Counted from the stretch's first letter, positions 1 to 12,437 are shown. The stretch is DNA of 64,000 nt from Paraspadella gotoi (GCA_051294375.1 CM119271.1:6511632-6575631); one strand, 5' to 3'. A program made the numbers and translations. Notes: generated from the sequence alone by a model not told the origin.

Positions 1-240
1 AAGGCGAAGACGGGATGGGCAAGGCGGAGATTCGGACGAGCAAAGGCGGAGACTGGGACGGACAAAGGCAGGTGACTGGGACGGTCAAAGGCGGACACTG
101 TGATGGGCAGAGACAGCGAGAGCAAAACGGAGATTAGCACGGGCAAAGGCGGAGATTGGGAACAGAAAAAGAAGCGAATTGGGGACGTGCAAAAGCGCGG
201 GCTGAGCCAGGAGATTGGCTGCGGGCAAAGGCGCCGATTA
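1..240. repeat. Diverged minisatellite, ~22-24 bp unit, at the left edge
   Basis: The block repeats a unit close to GGCAAAGGCGGAGATTGGGAC, with copies starting near positions 18, 39, 62, 85 and 140 and many substitutions. It may continue to the left of the window. No reading frame runs through it. Confidence 0.6.
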
Positions 241-464
241 AATAACTCCAGGGCGTCGATTAACTTCACCTCGTGATCCCAAAAGCGCGAAGCAGAACGA
301 ATCTGAAATTTCTCATCAAATCCAAAACAAAGAAGGGGGGGGGATCAATGGAGGAAGAGGAAGAGGAGAGGAGAGGGACGAAGGGGGGAGGGGGGGAAAA
401 GGGGGACAGGAGAAGAGATGAAGAATGGTGGAAGTGGAGGGGGAAGTGGAGAAAGGTGGCGAAA

Positions 465-489
465 NNNNNNNNNNNNNNNNNNNNNNNNN
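465..489. other. Assembly gap (25 N)
   Basis: Undetermined bases inside a purine-rich block (about 330-600, GGA and GAGA rich). The round size suggests a placeholder for a gap of unknown length. Confidence 0.99.
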
Positions 490-613
490 GGGGGGAGAGT
501 ATTAGTAAAGGAAAGAGAGAGAGACGGAGGGCGAGCGAGGAAAGCATCTTGGGACACGTGAGAAAAAGATTAGAGTAAGTAAAGGTTGAGAAAGGAGGAG
601 AGAGTGAATGAGA

Positions 614-735
<122 letters not shown>

Positions 736-870
736 AACAGAAAGAAAATGGAGGCACGAGTGAATTAGAAAAGGAAAGAGATGAGGGATTAGATGTGATA
801 AAATATTTGAGGAGAGAGAAAAGTGAAAAAAAAGAAAAGAAAAAAAAAACATTTCAAATTCCAAAAAGGA

Positions 871-881
871 GTCGACGACGC

Positions 882-932
<51 letters not shown>
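871..932. repeat. (GAC)n microsatellite
   Basis: An almost pure GAC array. The same trinucleotide, or its complement GTC, recurs at 9,190-9,560, 12,440-12,770 and 22,641-22,671. Confidence 0.95.
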
Positions 933-1617
933 TTCAATGAAGTTTCTGTCAAAAATCGAAAATTCATCGGCAGAAAATTGGAATCTGCGGGATCCTGGGG
1001 TCGCGACGGTCGGTCGGTCGGTCCGTGTCGCCCCCTTCTCCGCACATTTGTCATTATTTTCTTTTTTTTCCTCTTTCAAAATTGAACCAGTGTCCCCCAT
1101 TAACACGGTACGGATGATCCATCCATTAAATCATTCTTTTCCCCACTCTTCGACTTATAGTTAATTGAATATAGTTACTATTAGTTAAATGAATGTACAG
1201 TACAAATTACTATAATTTAAAAACATCATTTGGTTTAAATTCGAACTAAATTTGGTTTTTCTAATTTTCGTCATCTAAATCAACCACCAAAAAAAAACCC
1301 ACTATTCCACCATCATCCCACCTCGCCCACCCTACCACCACTCCGGCACCTATCGACACCCACTCAAAGTGTCAAGCGCCCACCATCTCATTTGCATAAT
1401 GAGGTTCTCCATTCCTTTGTTTCTCTGGCAAACTGGAAGGGATTATGAACTCCAGCCGCATTGGGGAGAGGGAAAGGCTCGTGAGTGGAGGGGGAGTTAA
1501 TTACTGTCTATTTTGTTGATTAGGCGTTAATTTATGAACAAACACTTTTTTTAAAAAATATTTCGATGGTGCATTGACATTGAATAAATTGATTTTAAAT
1601 AAATTAGCTTAAATTAG
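933..1617. other. No gene recognised
   Basis: Mixed-composition DNA, AT-rich from 1,150 to 1,280 and after 1,500. I see no splice-flanked reading frame with recognisable protein content. Confidence 0.6.
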
Positions 1618-1815
1618 ATAGCAGGCATTGCCCATTGCCCCAATGCCCCATGCTCATACCCAGGTTCACCCTGTAAATATACTTTATACCTCAGGGGCGT
1701 AGCCACCTGCCAAGCCAGGTAACAAGCCCAGGACCCGTTTCTTGCCAGCGAGAAGGACATAAGAGAGGGACATCTTCAACCCACTCAGCACATCATTCAC
1801 ATATATTACAGATGC
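1618..1815 (+). mobile_element. SINE-like element, copy A (tRNA head absent)
   Basis: This segment aligns by eye with 17,451-17,760. Shared blocks are GGCATTGCC followed by AGGTTCACCC near the left, AAGCCCAGG(G)ACCCGTT in the middle (about 1,727-1,740), and a right end with CATCTTCA, CCCAC and a CACATATAT tail. Copy A lacks the polymerase III box A and box B of copy B, so it looks like a truncated or internally deleted member. Family membership is inferred from two or three local copies only. Confidence 0.5.
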
Positions 1816-2326
1816 CAGAATGATAGACAGAAATGCCAGAAATTAATGATGTCGTTATAACAGTGCGTTAAAAAAAAAATTTACAAAATCCGTCGCCATA
1901 GGAAAGCGATATTTCACTTCTTCTTTTTTTTCATTAAACGTCCTTCATCCATAATGAGTTACGGTTAGCGCTCCATTTCAAATTTGTCCTTGTTCGATTT
2001 TTTTTTTTTTTTTTTTTGAACTTGTCCTACGTAATTGTGCGTTCGTCACCCTTTTGTTTCACTAATTGTCATTCGTTCCGGTGCTGCGCTCTACAGTCGA
2101 TATCCCTTAAAAAGATTAAGGATTGAGGAGTTCTCGATGTTGCAGGAGGAATTATGATATTCGCCAGAAGGGGGAAGGTGTATCACGTCAGCGAGAGTGG
2201 AGTTGCATTGGAGTCTCCAATGGCGGCAACCAATCAAGATTCAAACAAACATTAATTTATTAACCTTTGTTATTTTATTTTTTTCCCCCATCATCACTGT
2301 TGTACATTGCCAAATGCCAAATGTAT

Positions 2327-2330
<4 letters not shown>

Positions 2331-2378
<48 letters not shown>

Positions 2379-2489
2379 ATCTCTCTCTCTCTCTCTCTCT
2401 TCACCATTTCATATTTACTTATTCTTCCTCTCTCCCTTACTTTCAGATGTCTCTCAATCTGACCACTATCCTTACTCAATTCTTTGTTG

Positions 2490-2548
<59 letters not shown>
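2331..2548. repeat. (TC)n tracts (2,331-2,401 and 2,494-2,548)
   Basis: Two polypyrimidine CT arrays separated by about 90 bp of ordinary sequence. They create spurious poly-Ser/Leu reading frames. Confidence 0.95.
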
Positions 2549-2549
<1 letters not shown>

Positions 2550-2776
2550 TATAACTTATTTCTACAAGAAATCTTCTGATGGGCGTGTTACTGAATAATC
2601 GTAAAAGCTACAACAATTAATTATTCGGTTACAAGGGGATTAATGTAGTATTTAGCCGAGCGAAAAAAGTTTGATCTATTATAAAAGGCCTCTCATTTAC
2701 ATTTTTCTTTTTTTATCAAACGAGAATGAGACAGGCGAGAAGCGTGAATGGATGTCAAGGAAAAAGGGAGGAGGGA

Positions 2777-2779
<3 letters not shown>

Positions 2780-2830
<51 letters not shown>

Positions 2831-2884
2831 AGAGAGAGAGAGAGAGAGAGAGTGAGAGAGAGAGAGGTGAGAGAGGGAGAGAGA
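2780..2884. repeat. (GA)n tract
   Basis: A purine strand of GA repeats with a few interruptions. It lies 230 bp from a CT tract, so the two strands could pair in an inverted arrangement. Confidence 0.95.
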
Positions 2885-3040
2885 GTCTTTCCATTTTTAT
2901 TGTTTTTGTGAAAGAAAAATATTCAAGTCAAAAATGCGCGTCTTAAAAAAGCAAATTGAAAAAAATGAAAAAAATGAAAAAATTAATTCCGATTGATTTA
3001 CGTCAAAAGAAAGAGGAAGAGAAAATGTGACGGTTCGGTG

Positions 3041-3048
3041 GTTGTTGT

Positions 3049-3121
<73 letters not shown>

Positions 3122-3150
3122 AACGACGACCATGACGACGATGACGACGA
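3041..3150. repeat. (GAT)n microsatellite grading into GAC
   Basis: About 25 perfect GAT units followed by degenerate GAC and GAT units. The Asp-rich and Ile/His-rich frames are repeat artefacts. Confidence 0.95.
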
Positions 3151-3299
3151 TGCTGAAGGCGGAAAACTCGGACGAGAGTTCGGCGAGTAGGTGATTCTGC
3201 GAATAGGAGATCAAAGTGAATTTTGGTGAAGTAAATTTTAAATTCCACAAACGTTTTTAGTCTCACGACAAAAAGGGAGGGAGGTGGGAGGTTAGAGGA

Positions 3300-3414
3300 A
3301 TACTGGAATAGGATAGAATAGGATAGAATAGAATAGGATAGAATAGGATAGGATAGGATTGAATAGAATAAGATAGAATAGGATAGAATAGAACAGGATA
3401 GAAAAGGATAGAAT
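3300..3414. repeat. (ATAGG/ATAGA)n pentanucleotide array
   Basis: Tandem AATAGGATAG-type units with A/G variation at the fifth base. Confidence 0.9.
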
Positions 3415-3589
3415 TTTTAGATTTTTTTCCCCCCAAGTGTCAATGTCAGATTCTGATTGAGACAAAGAGCCATAAAAAAAAGTAATGATCATTGATCATC
3501 TTAACCGGATTCGTAAACAACAACGACATTTATCCCCGAAGTTCGTAAACCACTCACTATCGTCATCATCAGGGCCGGAAATAGCGAGA

Positions 3590-3745
3590 CCTCGGGTCAA
3601 AGGCCAGGAGGTCAATGGCCAAACGTCAATGGCCAGAGGTCAGAGGCCAAAGAAGGAAGCGTCGATGCGAATCGACAAAGAATCTCGATTCGAGGAGGAG
3701 GAGGAGGAGGAGGAGGAGGAGGAGGAAGAAGAGGAGGTGGTGGTG
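3590..3745. repeat. GGCCA-rich short repeat followed by (GAG)n
   Basis: Positions 3,590-3,650 repeat GGTCAATGGCC-like words. Positions 3,692-3,735 are a GAG array. GGCCA words recur at 3,895-3,915 and in the minisatellite at 9,985-10,165. Confidence 0.7.
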
Positions 3746-4140
3746 GAAGAGGAAATGGACGTTCGTCAGGCCTTCGCCTGTCAACCGCATCGACTGTCAC
3801 TAGGGTAAGCGACGCCTGCTTGAGGTTTTCATCCCGTCACCGGGATTAACCAACGCACGATCCTAGTCACGTCCGAGAGGAATTAGCCAATTCCTGTGGC
3901 CATTGGCCATTGGCCAGAAACGAAAAGTGAGGCTTTTTTTTTCACTCTCTCTCTCTCTCGTTCTCTCATTTCGAGAACGTCGTCTTCAGTTGCTTTTAAA
4001 AAATCCTTCTTTTTAAAAAAAATGGAACTCTTGACTTATATAATTATTTCCTAGAAATCGAGACCCTTGGAAGATTACGGAGTTTGAAGAAAAAAAAGTT
4101 TCGGTTGGTGAAGACATTGAAAAGAGAGCTGAGGACGGTA

Positions 4141-4205
4141 ATATGCACTGCGTATTAGGCAGTATTATGCAAGTATTATGCAAGTATTATGCAGTATTAT
4201 GCAAC
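4141..4205. repeat. AGTATTATGCA tandem repeat
   Basis: Four to five copies of a 10-12 bp unit containing GTATTATGCA. Confidence 0.8.
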
Positions 4206-6970
4206 TGCCTTGGGAAAACATTAATTAATAAGGGATTTTGGAATCTGTACTTGTCGGATTCTAATACGGTGTGTTCATATTACTTATGATGCAAATTTGT
4301 ACAATATCATAAAATTATGGAATAAAAAAAAAATATTTTTTTCATTATTTTTCCATTTCCTTTTTGTCCTCGCTTTCTATAAAACTCTAAACAAAAGCTC
4401 GTCTGCTCAAATTAAAGTCTCATCGTGGACTTTATTTTATGAAATTGGTACAACCAATATAAAAATTTGTGTCACAATTCGATTTAAGAAATACCAGAAT
4501 CCGAATTTGCCACTAAAAGCTCTTGCCACTTCTGTCGTTTTCAGCCACTCCTGTCTTTGTTTGCAAAATATTTAATTCCTTACAGCCTTTGCTACAAGAA
4601 GTAGAACCTTTTTGCCTCAGTATCCATTGCTTGTTCTCCCACACTGTCCCAGCCTCTGCCACCTTTTCGCCACTCTTTTCGCCATTTGTTTTCCACCTCT
4701 TCGCCACTCTTTTCGCCATTATTTTAGCCACCGTGTTTGCCACCGAACTCGTCTCCATTATCTTCGCCGTATTGCGGTCCCCTTCGCTGTCAATCCCACG
4801 GAATTAAATTCTTTCTTTTTCTCGCGACAAAAGACTAAAAAAAAGAAAATTTGGAAAAAAAAGATAATGAAAGTTTTGTATCTACTGCATATTTCAGTTT
4901 TTTTCGACGCGACGTTTCCAATTTCTCAAAAATAAAAGTTTCCCCCTTCGCATTTTGTTATGGTTTCAAATTTACTATATATTTCTCGGCACGCCCCCTT
5001 TTCCGATTGGCAAAACAGTGGCCATTGTCTGGGGAAACAACGCTATTTATTTTTCAGGCATCGACGTCGTCGTCGTCGCCATTGTTGTCGCGGTTGGAAA
5101 TACATTTTTTTGGCAACCGTTCCAAGATGACGCTGGCACGAAAGGCGCCTTTTTTAACACGCTTTCTATATTCATGTCTTTATTCATTGGCTCATTAAAA
5201 ATTTACCGATCGGGAGGGAAAAAAAATTGAATTATGTTCGACTTGATTATATCGCGTTTCGCTAAGCTTGGAGTACGTAACATCCCTGATATTGAAGGAG
5301 ATACATCGATACATGGTACGAAGCTTAAAGCTTAAAATCTTTTCCTCTCTCTCTCTTTTTCGCCCTCTCTCTTTTTCTCTCTTTTTCGCCCTCTCTCTAT
5401 TTCTCTCTTTCTCATCTTTTTTTCTTTCCTGATCCTACCAAAGGAATTTTCCTGGATTTTCCATCTTAATTCTTTCCAATTCTCAGTTTTGAATCCATTC
5501 ATCCCTCAACAACTTTATGTCCTTAAGTCCTTATGTCCACTAGCTGAGGTGGTCGAGATAAAAATGGCGGACTTATTGAGATGAATCGATTTATTGAAAT
5601 TATAAAAGCGAATGTAATCGAATTGGCTAATAGTAAATAAGTAATTGCACACAATGACCAATGTGACGTTCCATTTTATAGAGAAAAACAATTTCAAAAC
5701 AATTTCTCAGCATGCGTAAGAATTTTCAAAGAATTCTGTCGGCGATTTTCTTTTCTTTTTTTTTGTCCCCCTCGCTCTGCGCACTCACCCACCCGCCCCC
5801 TGCACCCCGATACACCCAACCCCCTCAAAAACCTTAACCATAAATTCTTCCCACAAACGACGAAGATTTTTTCCGATCCTCATCCTCGTTTCGTCGAAGG
5901 AAGAAAATCTCAACGACGCCCCTTTATACGACGAGGCCCTCAAAACCGCGACCAGGCACGCCCTCCTTCCCAGGGGCCACATCATGGGACGCCCCCCCCC
6001 CGCCCAGCCTTTTCCCGCGACGGCCACGGATTGCATGGTGCGCCGCCTTTTCCCCTCGAGATTTGGAGCAAATCCAAAAAACAAAAGAGAAACGTTGAAC
6101 CAAATGACGTCACGGGATACATTTTCAAAGTCTCCTGGTTTCAACGAAGGATTTCTCCACGGTCCTCACGCTTCCAATACCCACAGTCCTCGGTACCCAC
6201 AGTCTCAATGCCCACAATCTTAAACTTCGATTTATTTCTACCTCTTCACCTCTTTTTCTTTTACTCCGACGCCCTTTTTGCCCAGGCCTCAATTCGCATT
6301 GAGAATCGAATTTCTGAATTGTTGGAAATAAGATTTTTAGTGGCGTATATTAATATTTTTTTTAGTATAAATAAAAATCAAGAAACGTTTAATGAATTCA
6401 AAAGTACTGACCAAATAAGAGAAAATGAGAAGGCTCTACAAAGAAAAAAAAGAAAGAAAAAGAAAAAGCGAGAGAGAGTAAGAGAGAAAGAAAAAAAAAA
6501 GAAAAAAAGATTGAGAATGAAAGAATTAGTCAGTAATGGACTTCTTCCGGGACCGCTAAATAATAAAACTACTAAAAATTAAATCACTACTAATTGAAAT
6601 ACCCATTACTATAAAATATTTATTTTATCATAATTAATTCAAGCTTTAATTTTTTTTCTTTAAATCAAAAATTATTTATAGTTCAATCAATAAAATATTT
6701 TTAAGAATGAAAAAAAAAAGGAAAAAATTCAAAATTACAAAATTCCGCGCGAACTGCGAGACTGGCAATTGAAAAAAGGGTACCCGACGCCGAATGGAGA
6801 AAAAACCCTCCAGCGGTGGGTAATGAAGCGTGGCCTTTTGTTCTCCGAGGGTAAGAAAAGGCCCGGGGGGGGGGAGCGGGTGTGTTAGAAGACTGAGGGG
6901 AGAGGACGGGTGAGGAAACGCCTCTCGATTGCGCGAAAGGGGGGACTGTCTCAATTTGTCTCTTTTGGTA
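4206..6970. other. No gene recognised; short TTCGCCA repeat at 4,655-4,750
   Basis: Mostly AT-rich DNA with short reading frames that carry no recognisable domain. Positions 4,655-4,750 repeat CGCCACTCTTTT-like words. A reading frame on the minus strand at 5,785-6,144 (119 codons) shows no familiar motif, and I do not call it a gene. Confidence 0.5.
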
Positions 6971-6977
6971 TATTGAT

Positions 6978-6983
6978 TTGCAT

Positions 6984-7049
<66 letters not shown>

Positions 7050-7075
7050 GAGAGAGAAGAGAGTGAAAAAAGAGA
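6978..7075. repeat. (GA)n tract
   Basis: Purine GA array, followed by CT-rich DNA to about 7,160. Confidence 0.95.
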
Positions 7076-7960
7076 GAGATTTGTTTTTAAACTCTATGCG
7101 CTCTCTCTCACTCTCTTTCTCTCTCTCTCTCTCATTCTAACTCTCTCTTTTTCTGCTTCCCAGTGTTTGTCTCTGGCGGATCTGAAGGACAAACTTTGTC
7201 TTCCCCTAAAATAAAATTTTCTCAAGTCTCTGACTTTAAGATTGGATTTCGAGATTCCAGTGGTTTTTTTTTTTCACTTTCCTTTTTTTTTCTTTTATAT
7301 TTTTAGTTTAAGCTTTACACTTGTGTTTTTACTCCTACTTTCCACTTCTGTTTTCCTTTTCTGTTTTTCGTTTCTGTTTTCATTTTCTGTTTTTTTATTT
7401 TTGCTTCGGAAATTCCTCTCCTATTTTCCGCTTCCACTTTCCACTTCTAATTTTCCGTTTCCGTTTTCCACTTCCAAAAAACCGCGCGGCCCCAATTCCG
7501 TCATTGGGCTTTTTTGGCCTTCGGATTTGGCCTCGTGATCCCAAGGCTGTGATCAAGTCTGACCCTTTTTCCGATCCGCCCCATTTTTTTCCTTTCATCA
7601 GCTCCAACCCCATTATTCTCCTTAACTTTTTTTCCTTTTTTATTTCTTATTTTCTTCTTTTCTTTTTATCCTATTTTTTCTTATACGTTTAAATCTTAAA
7701 TCCATTTACGTTTATTTGCCTTTTGCGCATTCATCATTCACGATAAATTATTCGTGTTGTCGATTTTCTTACAGATCACCAAAACTATTGATTCAATTAA
7801 ATTGATTAATTTCCAATTAATTTTCTTCCCTCGTCTGCTTTTTTTTATCTTTCTCTCCTTCAATTCTTTCTTCCAGAATTTTCTCGGAATCCGAGTTTTT
7901 CTCATTTCGCTGAACAAACTCTGAGTCCACGGATTCTGTCTTTCCATACGTCGATACAAC
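7076..7960. other. Pyrimidine-rich spacer, no gene recognised
   Basis: T- and C-rich low-complexity DNA, with TTTCCACTTC-like words repeated at about 7,335-7,475. No coding signal seen. Confidence 0.6.
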
Positions 7961-7961
7961 C

Positions 7962-7993
7962 GTCTCTCTCTCTCTATCTCTCTCTTCTCTCTC

Positions 7994-8076
<83 letters not shown>

Positions 8077-8186
8077 CTGGCACGATTTAACATTGCTGTT
8101 CTTAACTTCCTATAGTTACGATAAGTGTAGGGCCATTTTCTGGAGTTTTGAATAAGTCCTCAGGGTTAGATGTTTATTTAATTAAC

Positions 8187-8283
<97 letters not shown>
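7962..8283. repeat. Two long (TC)n tracts (7,962-8,072 and 8,190-8,283)
   Basis: Near-perfect CT arrays of about 110 and 90 bp separated by 118 bp of unique sequence. Confidence 0.97.
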
Positions 8284-8284
<1 letters not shown>

Positions 8285-8789
8285 CTTTTTTATCTCCGGA
8301 GTTAAGGCACGATTCAACTTTGATTTTCTTTTTCTTCTCCTAAACTTTAAAAATAAAATTATCTCCTAATATCTCATTTCCCTTCGACGCGTTTTATATT
8401 TTCTCCTGAGTTCTGAATTTGTTTATCGCTTTATCTAATATACAATTACAATTATACAATCCTTATACAATTATACATCCTTCCGGTCCTTCATCTCACC
8501 TGAACAACCTCAACTATTTCATTCCTCCTTCCGTCCCTCATTCCACTCCCTCTCCGATTTCCTCTCGCCACGATCCGGATCGACCGTTTCCATTCCACTT
8601 AAGATCTCATTTGCATTTTGGATGTGAAGCTGATTTCCTTTTCGGTTTTCTCCCCTTTGGACTCGAAGTTTTAACTCCCGGCTTAATTTGCAAAAGAAAA
8701 AAAAAGTGGGGAGAAAGAAAGAAGGTTGATGAATCCCTGGATAAGATTACTTGAAGATTCTGTTACTTTTTATAGTTTTCTCATTCTAG

Positions 8790-8792
<3 letters not shown>

Positions 8793-8821
<29 letters not shown>

Positions 8822-8869
8822 TTTCAGTCCTCCCTCTCTCCCTCTCTGTAATTCTATCTCTTTTTTCTA

Positions 8870-8919
<50 letters not shown>

Positions 8920-8933
8920 TCCCTCAGCCTCTC
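8793..8933. repeat. (TC)n tract
   Basis: Interrupted CT array. The long reading frame over 8,791-9,417 is built from this and the following GTC array and is not supported as a gene. Confidence 0.95.
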
Positions 8934-9185
8934 TCCCTCCCGCCATTTTTTCGCGAGGCTCCTTATCCTTTTGGTTCGATACCGTCATCTCCGCTGCCTC
9001 ATCCTTTTAGTTTCTTTTCCTTTTCTTCTCACTTACCCGATTCCAAATTCCCTCACCCACGTCGCCAACTTACTCAATCGCTCCAACTCAGCTCCACCGT
9101 CGATCTCCCTTCTGCTCCAATACCCGCGCTCCACCAACCGCCTGTTCCTGACGCTGAAATTTTCTCCTTCGCTTCACCGACTTTC

Positions 9186-9202
9186 TTTTCGTCGTCGTCG
9201 TT

Positions 9203-9246
<44 letters not shown>

Positions 9247-9523
9247 TTTCATGGTCATTCTTGTGGTCGTCGTCTTCAATCGTCATTCTCGTCGTCGTCG
9301 TCGTCAACATCGTCGTCGTCGTCAACATCGTCGTCCTTATCGTCGTCGTCCTCCTTGTCGTTGTTATTGTTAAGTGTTGTTGTTGTTGTTCATTTTCTTC
9401 TTCTTGTTATTATATAGTTTACGTCCTTATTGCTCTCTTGGACTTTATTGCGCCACATTCCATAGTACACACTCACACGCTCTCTCGTTCTCGTTCTCAA
9501 ATTTATCATCATTTCCTTTGTTT

Positions 9524-9560
<37 letters not shown>
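9186..9560. repeat. (GTC)n arrays, partly interrupted
   Basis: Pure GTC at 9,194-9,246, degenerate GTC mixed with CATC and TTGTTG to 9,390, and a second pure run at 9,524-9,560. Long frames of poly-Ser, poly-Asp or poly-Arg here are artefacts. Confidence 0.95.
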
Positions 9561-9561
<1 letters not shown>

Positions 9562-9984
9562 TCCCACCCTTCTCTCTTCTCTCTCTCCTTTTGTTTCTTT
9601 TCTCTCCCTTAGCGATTCTCTATTATTTTCGATTTTTCGTTGTTCCCCTTTTTTTCCTCCTTTTTTTTTATATTCGTTTCCACCCAAATTTCATTCTCTT
9701 TTTTTGGGGGGTGGGGGTTGGAATAAGGGGGTGGAGTAGAGGAGTTGGCGTCTTTTCTCGAAATTTCTCTCTCCCGCGGTTTTTCGTCTCGCTTTTCTTT
9801 TTCATTTTTTTTCTTTTTAGTTTCCTTTGCTGTTCTTTTGTTTTTATTTCTTTTTTTTTCGATTCCCTTTTGTTTGCGTTTCTTTTTTGTCGCGCCAGGG
9901 GACGTCGTTGGGAATTGAACGTCATCTTGGTCGTCGTGTGATTCGAGGCTGAGAAAGTCGCCACTGACGCCACCACCTTCCCTG

Positions 9985-10165
9985 TCCTCATTGGCCTGGC
10001 ATTGGCCTAGAATTTTCTTGGCATTGGCCTGGAATTGCCCTAGTATTGGCTTATCACCGGCTCAGAGTTTCCCTGGCATTTGCCTGGCATTGGCCTGGTA
10101 TTGGCCTGGCATTGGCCTGGCATCGCCCCGGCATTGGCTTAGCATTGGCCTAGCATTGGCCATGC
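9985..10165. repeat. GGCATTGGCCT minisatellite, 11-12 bp unit
   Basis: About a dozen diverged copies of CTGGCATTGGC, some extended by AGAATTT. The frame through it reads as an alternating hydrophobic repeat and is not considered coding. Confidence 0.85.
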
Positions 10166-10260
10166 GAAGTCTCCATTAACATCTCGATGTCTGTCTATAT
10201 TTTAATATAAGCTTTAAGCATATATTGTTTTAAAATATTTTACTATGACGAAGTTATGAC

Positions 10261-10350
10261 AGTTTCTTTAACAGTCAACAGCCTGTATCGTTGACCTCAA
10301 CAGCCTGTTTCTCTGACGTGAACAGCCTGTTTCTCTGACGTCAGCCTCTG
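10261..10350. repeat. CAACAGCCTGT tandem repeat, ~27 bp unit
   Basis: Three to four copies of a unit containing AACAGCCTGTTTCTCTGACG. Confidence 0.85.
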
Positions 10351-10439
10351 ACGTTATCAGCGACGCCTCCGGCGAATCGCTCCTTCTTCCTTTCCATTAC
10401 CTTAACGAGATTTTCGTGGCGGAACCAAAAAGTCTCCAA

Positions 10440-10530
10440 AACATAACGTCGTCGTATACGTCGTCGTTGTCGTCGTCGTTGTCGACCTCGTCTTCGCGTT
10501 TTCGTCGTCGTTGTCGTCGTCGTTGTTCAC
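10440..10530. repeat. Imperfect (GTC)n
   Basis: Interrupted GTC and GTT triplets over about 90 bp. Confidence 0.85.
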
Positions 10531-10616
10531 ATCATCGAGAGAGAAACATTTGCAAAAAATGAAAATATTAAAACATTTCGCTCAATCGAGCTATTTAAAT
10601 ATAGGGAGGAAGTTTG

Positions 10617-10742
<126 letters not shown>

Positions 10743-11435
10743 AACACGACTCTAGCGCTTGACAGTCTATAACTCAAAAAAACCAAATCAAGTCTTTGCC
10801 AGAAAAAAGAGGAGAACAAACAAGCCTCTTTGGCGAAGGCGAAGCGACAGCTCAGCGACCGGGGCCAACGGGCGATGGTCGCCCATCTGGCAGACCCTTG
10901 GCGGAAACGAGCGGCAGGAAAATGGCCGTCGGCTAATTATTCGCAATTCTGCCAGATCATTGTCGTCTTCGTCGTCGTCTTCGTCGTTATCGTCTCTTCC
11001 TCCTCCCTTACCCTCCCCCGCCCTTCCTCTTCCTTACCCACTTTCCTCACTTTCCCCTCTTAACCCTTCTCCTCCTTCTCCTCCTCCTCTTCCTCCTCCT
11101 CTTCCTTTTTTCCTCCGACAAAACGAATCGCGATGCGTTTTTGTTTCTGCCTCGTTTTCGTTTCTCTCGATTGTTTTTTGTTGTCGGATTCGATGGTTAT
11201 TCTCGATCCGGGCCCGGGAACGTTTATGCGCTAGCGGACTTGATCTCGATTCGCGTCTCAAATGTGACCGATATTTGCCCAAGTCGCTCAGAAATAATTC
11301 CACCTGTGATTCTAGAAGTGATCCTCGCGATATTCGACTCAGCTCTGTCGCAATTTGTGACACATTCAGCTGTTCCTCCCACGGGTGGAACTCAAGTCTC
11401 AAAGCGAAAGATTTCTATGATCTGACATCGATGTT
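10743..11435. other. No gene recognised
   Basis: Mixed sequence, GC-richer at 10,830-10,960, then CCT-rich. A 226-codon frame on the plus strand has no recognisable protein content, and its middle is made of CTC/CTT triplets. Confidence 0.5.
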
Positions 11436-11537
11436 TTGAAAAAGGTTTGACGAAGTTTCGATGAAGTTTTGACGAAGTTGTGACATAGTTGTGAAGGAAG
11501 TTTGACAAAGTTTCGACGAAGTTTTGATGAAGTTTTG
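11436..11537. repeat. GTTTTGACGAA tandem repeat
   Basis: About eight diverged copies of GAAGTTTTGACGAAG-like units. It abuts the left arm of the foldback element that follows. Confidence 0.8.
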
Positions 11538-11883
11538 GGAAGCTGTCTTTTAAATATCAGTTTAAATATCAGTAGGAAAAAATTCAAAGGGTCTATTTCA
11601 GGGTTTTACAATATCAATGATCAATTCATTTTCAAATTTTCAAATTATTTAAGTGACAGCAAGTTGACCAAATTATACCAGTTGACCAAATTATGCCGGT
11701 TGACCAAATTATGCCAGTTCACCAAATTATGCCAGTTAAACAAATTATGTCAGTTGATCAAATTATGTCAGTTGATCAGTTGATATTTAAAAAGAAAAAA
11801 TAATATTTATTTGAAAACCCTGAAATAGACCCTATGAATTTTTTCCTACTGATATTAAAACTAATATTTAAAAGACAGCTTCC
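11538..11883. mobile_element. Foldback/MITE-like element with 70-bp inverted arms
   Basis: Positions 11,538-11,607 and 11,814-11,883 are reverse complements, about 67 of 70 matching by eye. Each begins GGAAGCTGTCTTTTAAATAT and ends in CTATTTCAGGGTTTT. The loop between them holds an 18-bp tandem repeat (GTTGACCAAATTATGCCA, about seven copies, 11,662-11,780). No transposase frame is present. A non-autonomous foldback transposon is the simplest reading; a hairpin-forming non-coding RNA is an alternative. Confidence 0.75.
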
Positions 11884-12437
11884 AAATTTTGACTAAATTT
11901 TGATGGGGTTTAGATAAAGTTTTCATTTATTTTTAACAACTTTGAAAAAATTGAGATCGAGGTTTGACAAAGTTTTAACAAAAGTTCTGACGTTTCAAGG
12001 AAAGCCTTCTTCGGATTCTCGAGACAACAGGCCGAAGCATCTCGTAACAACGGAAGGCGTCATCGAGCGCCTTCGTTCGTCGCGACGCTCGAGACTCGAA
12101 ATTTAAAATTAAAATGACTCCCTCTCTCTCTCACTCGCTTCGACTTTTTTTTAAAGTCAAATTATAATTTCAAATCGTATGCATAACAAGACAAGAAAAT
12201 TGGCAGCGAGCCAATGAGCGACGTCGTAGACAAAAATAGAACCGACGAACTCGGTTGCTTAGAAACCGACAAATTCTACCACGAACAAAAATAAGATACG
12301 GTTTCCTGCGATCGCTAGACTTTCCGGTCCGATTGAAATCTACTCGTACAACTGAGTTGAAACGGTTCCGTTTCGTTATTCCAAAGGAAGGCGACGAGTT
12401 CGCGTTCGGTTGCCATGACGACAAACAAACGCCGTCG
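11884..12437. other. No gene recognised
   Basis: Mixed sequence. Positions 11,884-11,980 contain weak TTTTGA-like repeat words similar to those left of the foldback element. Confidence 0.5.

Noticed and set aside
8791-9941. Long plus-strand frames of 208 and 246 codons
   Set aside because: They run through CT and GTC arrays, with poly-Ser, poly-Leu and poly-Val composition imposed by the repeat.
9985-10180. Possible CRISPR-like or phased repeat array
   Set aside because: Units are contiguous and diverged with no unique spacers, and the window is eukaryotic.
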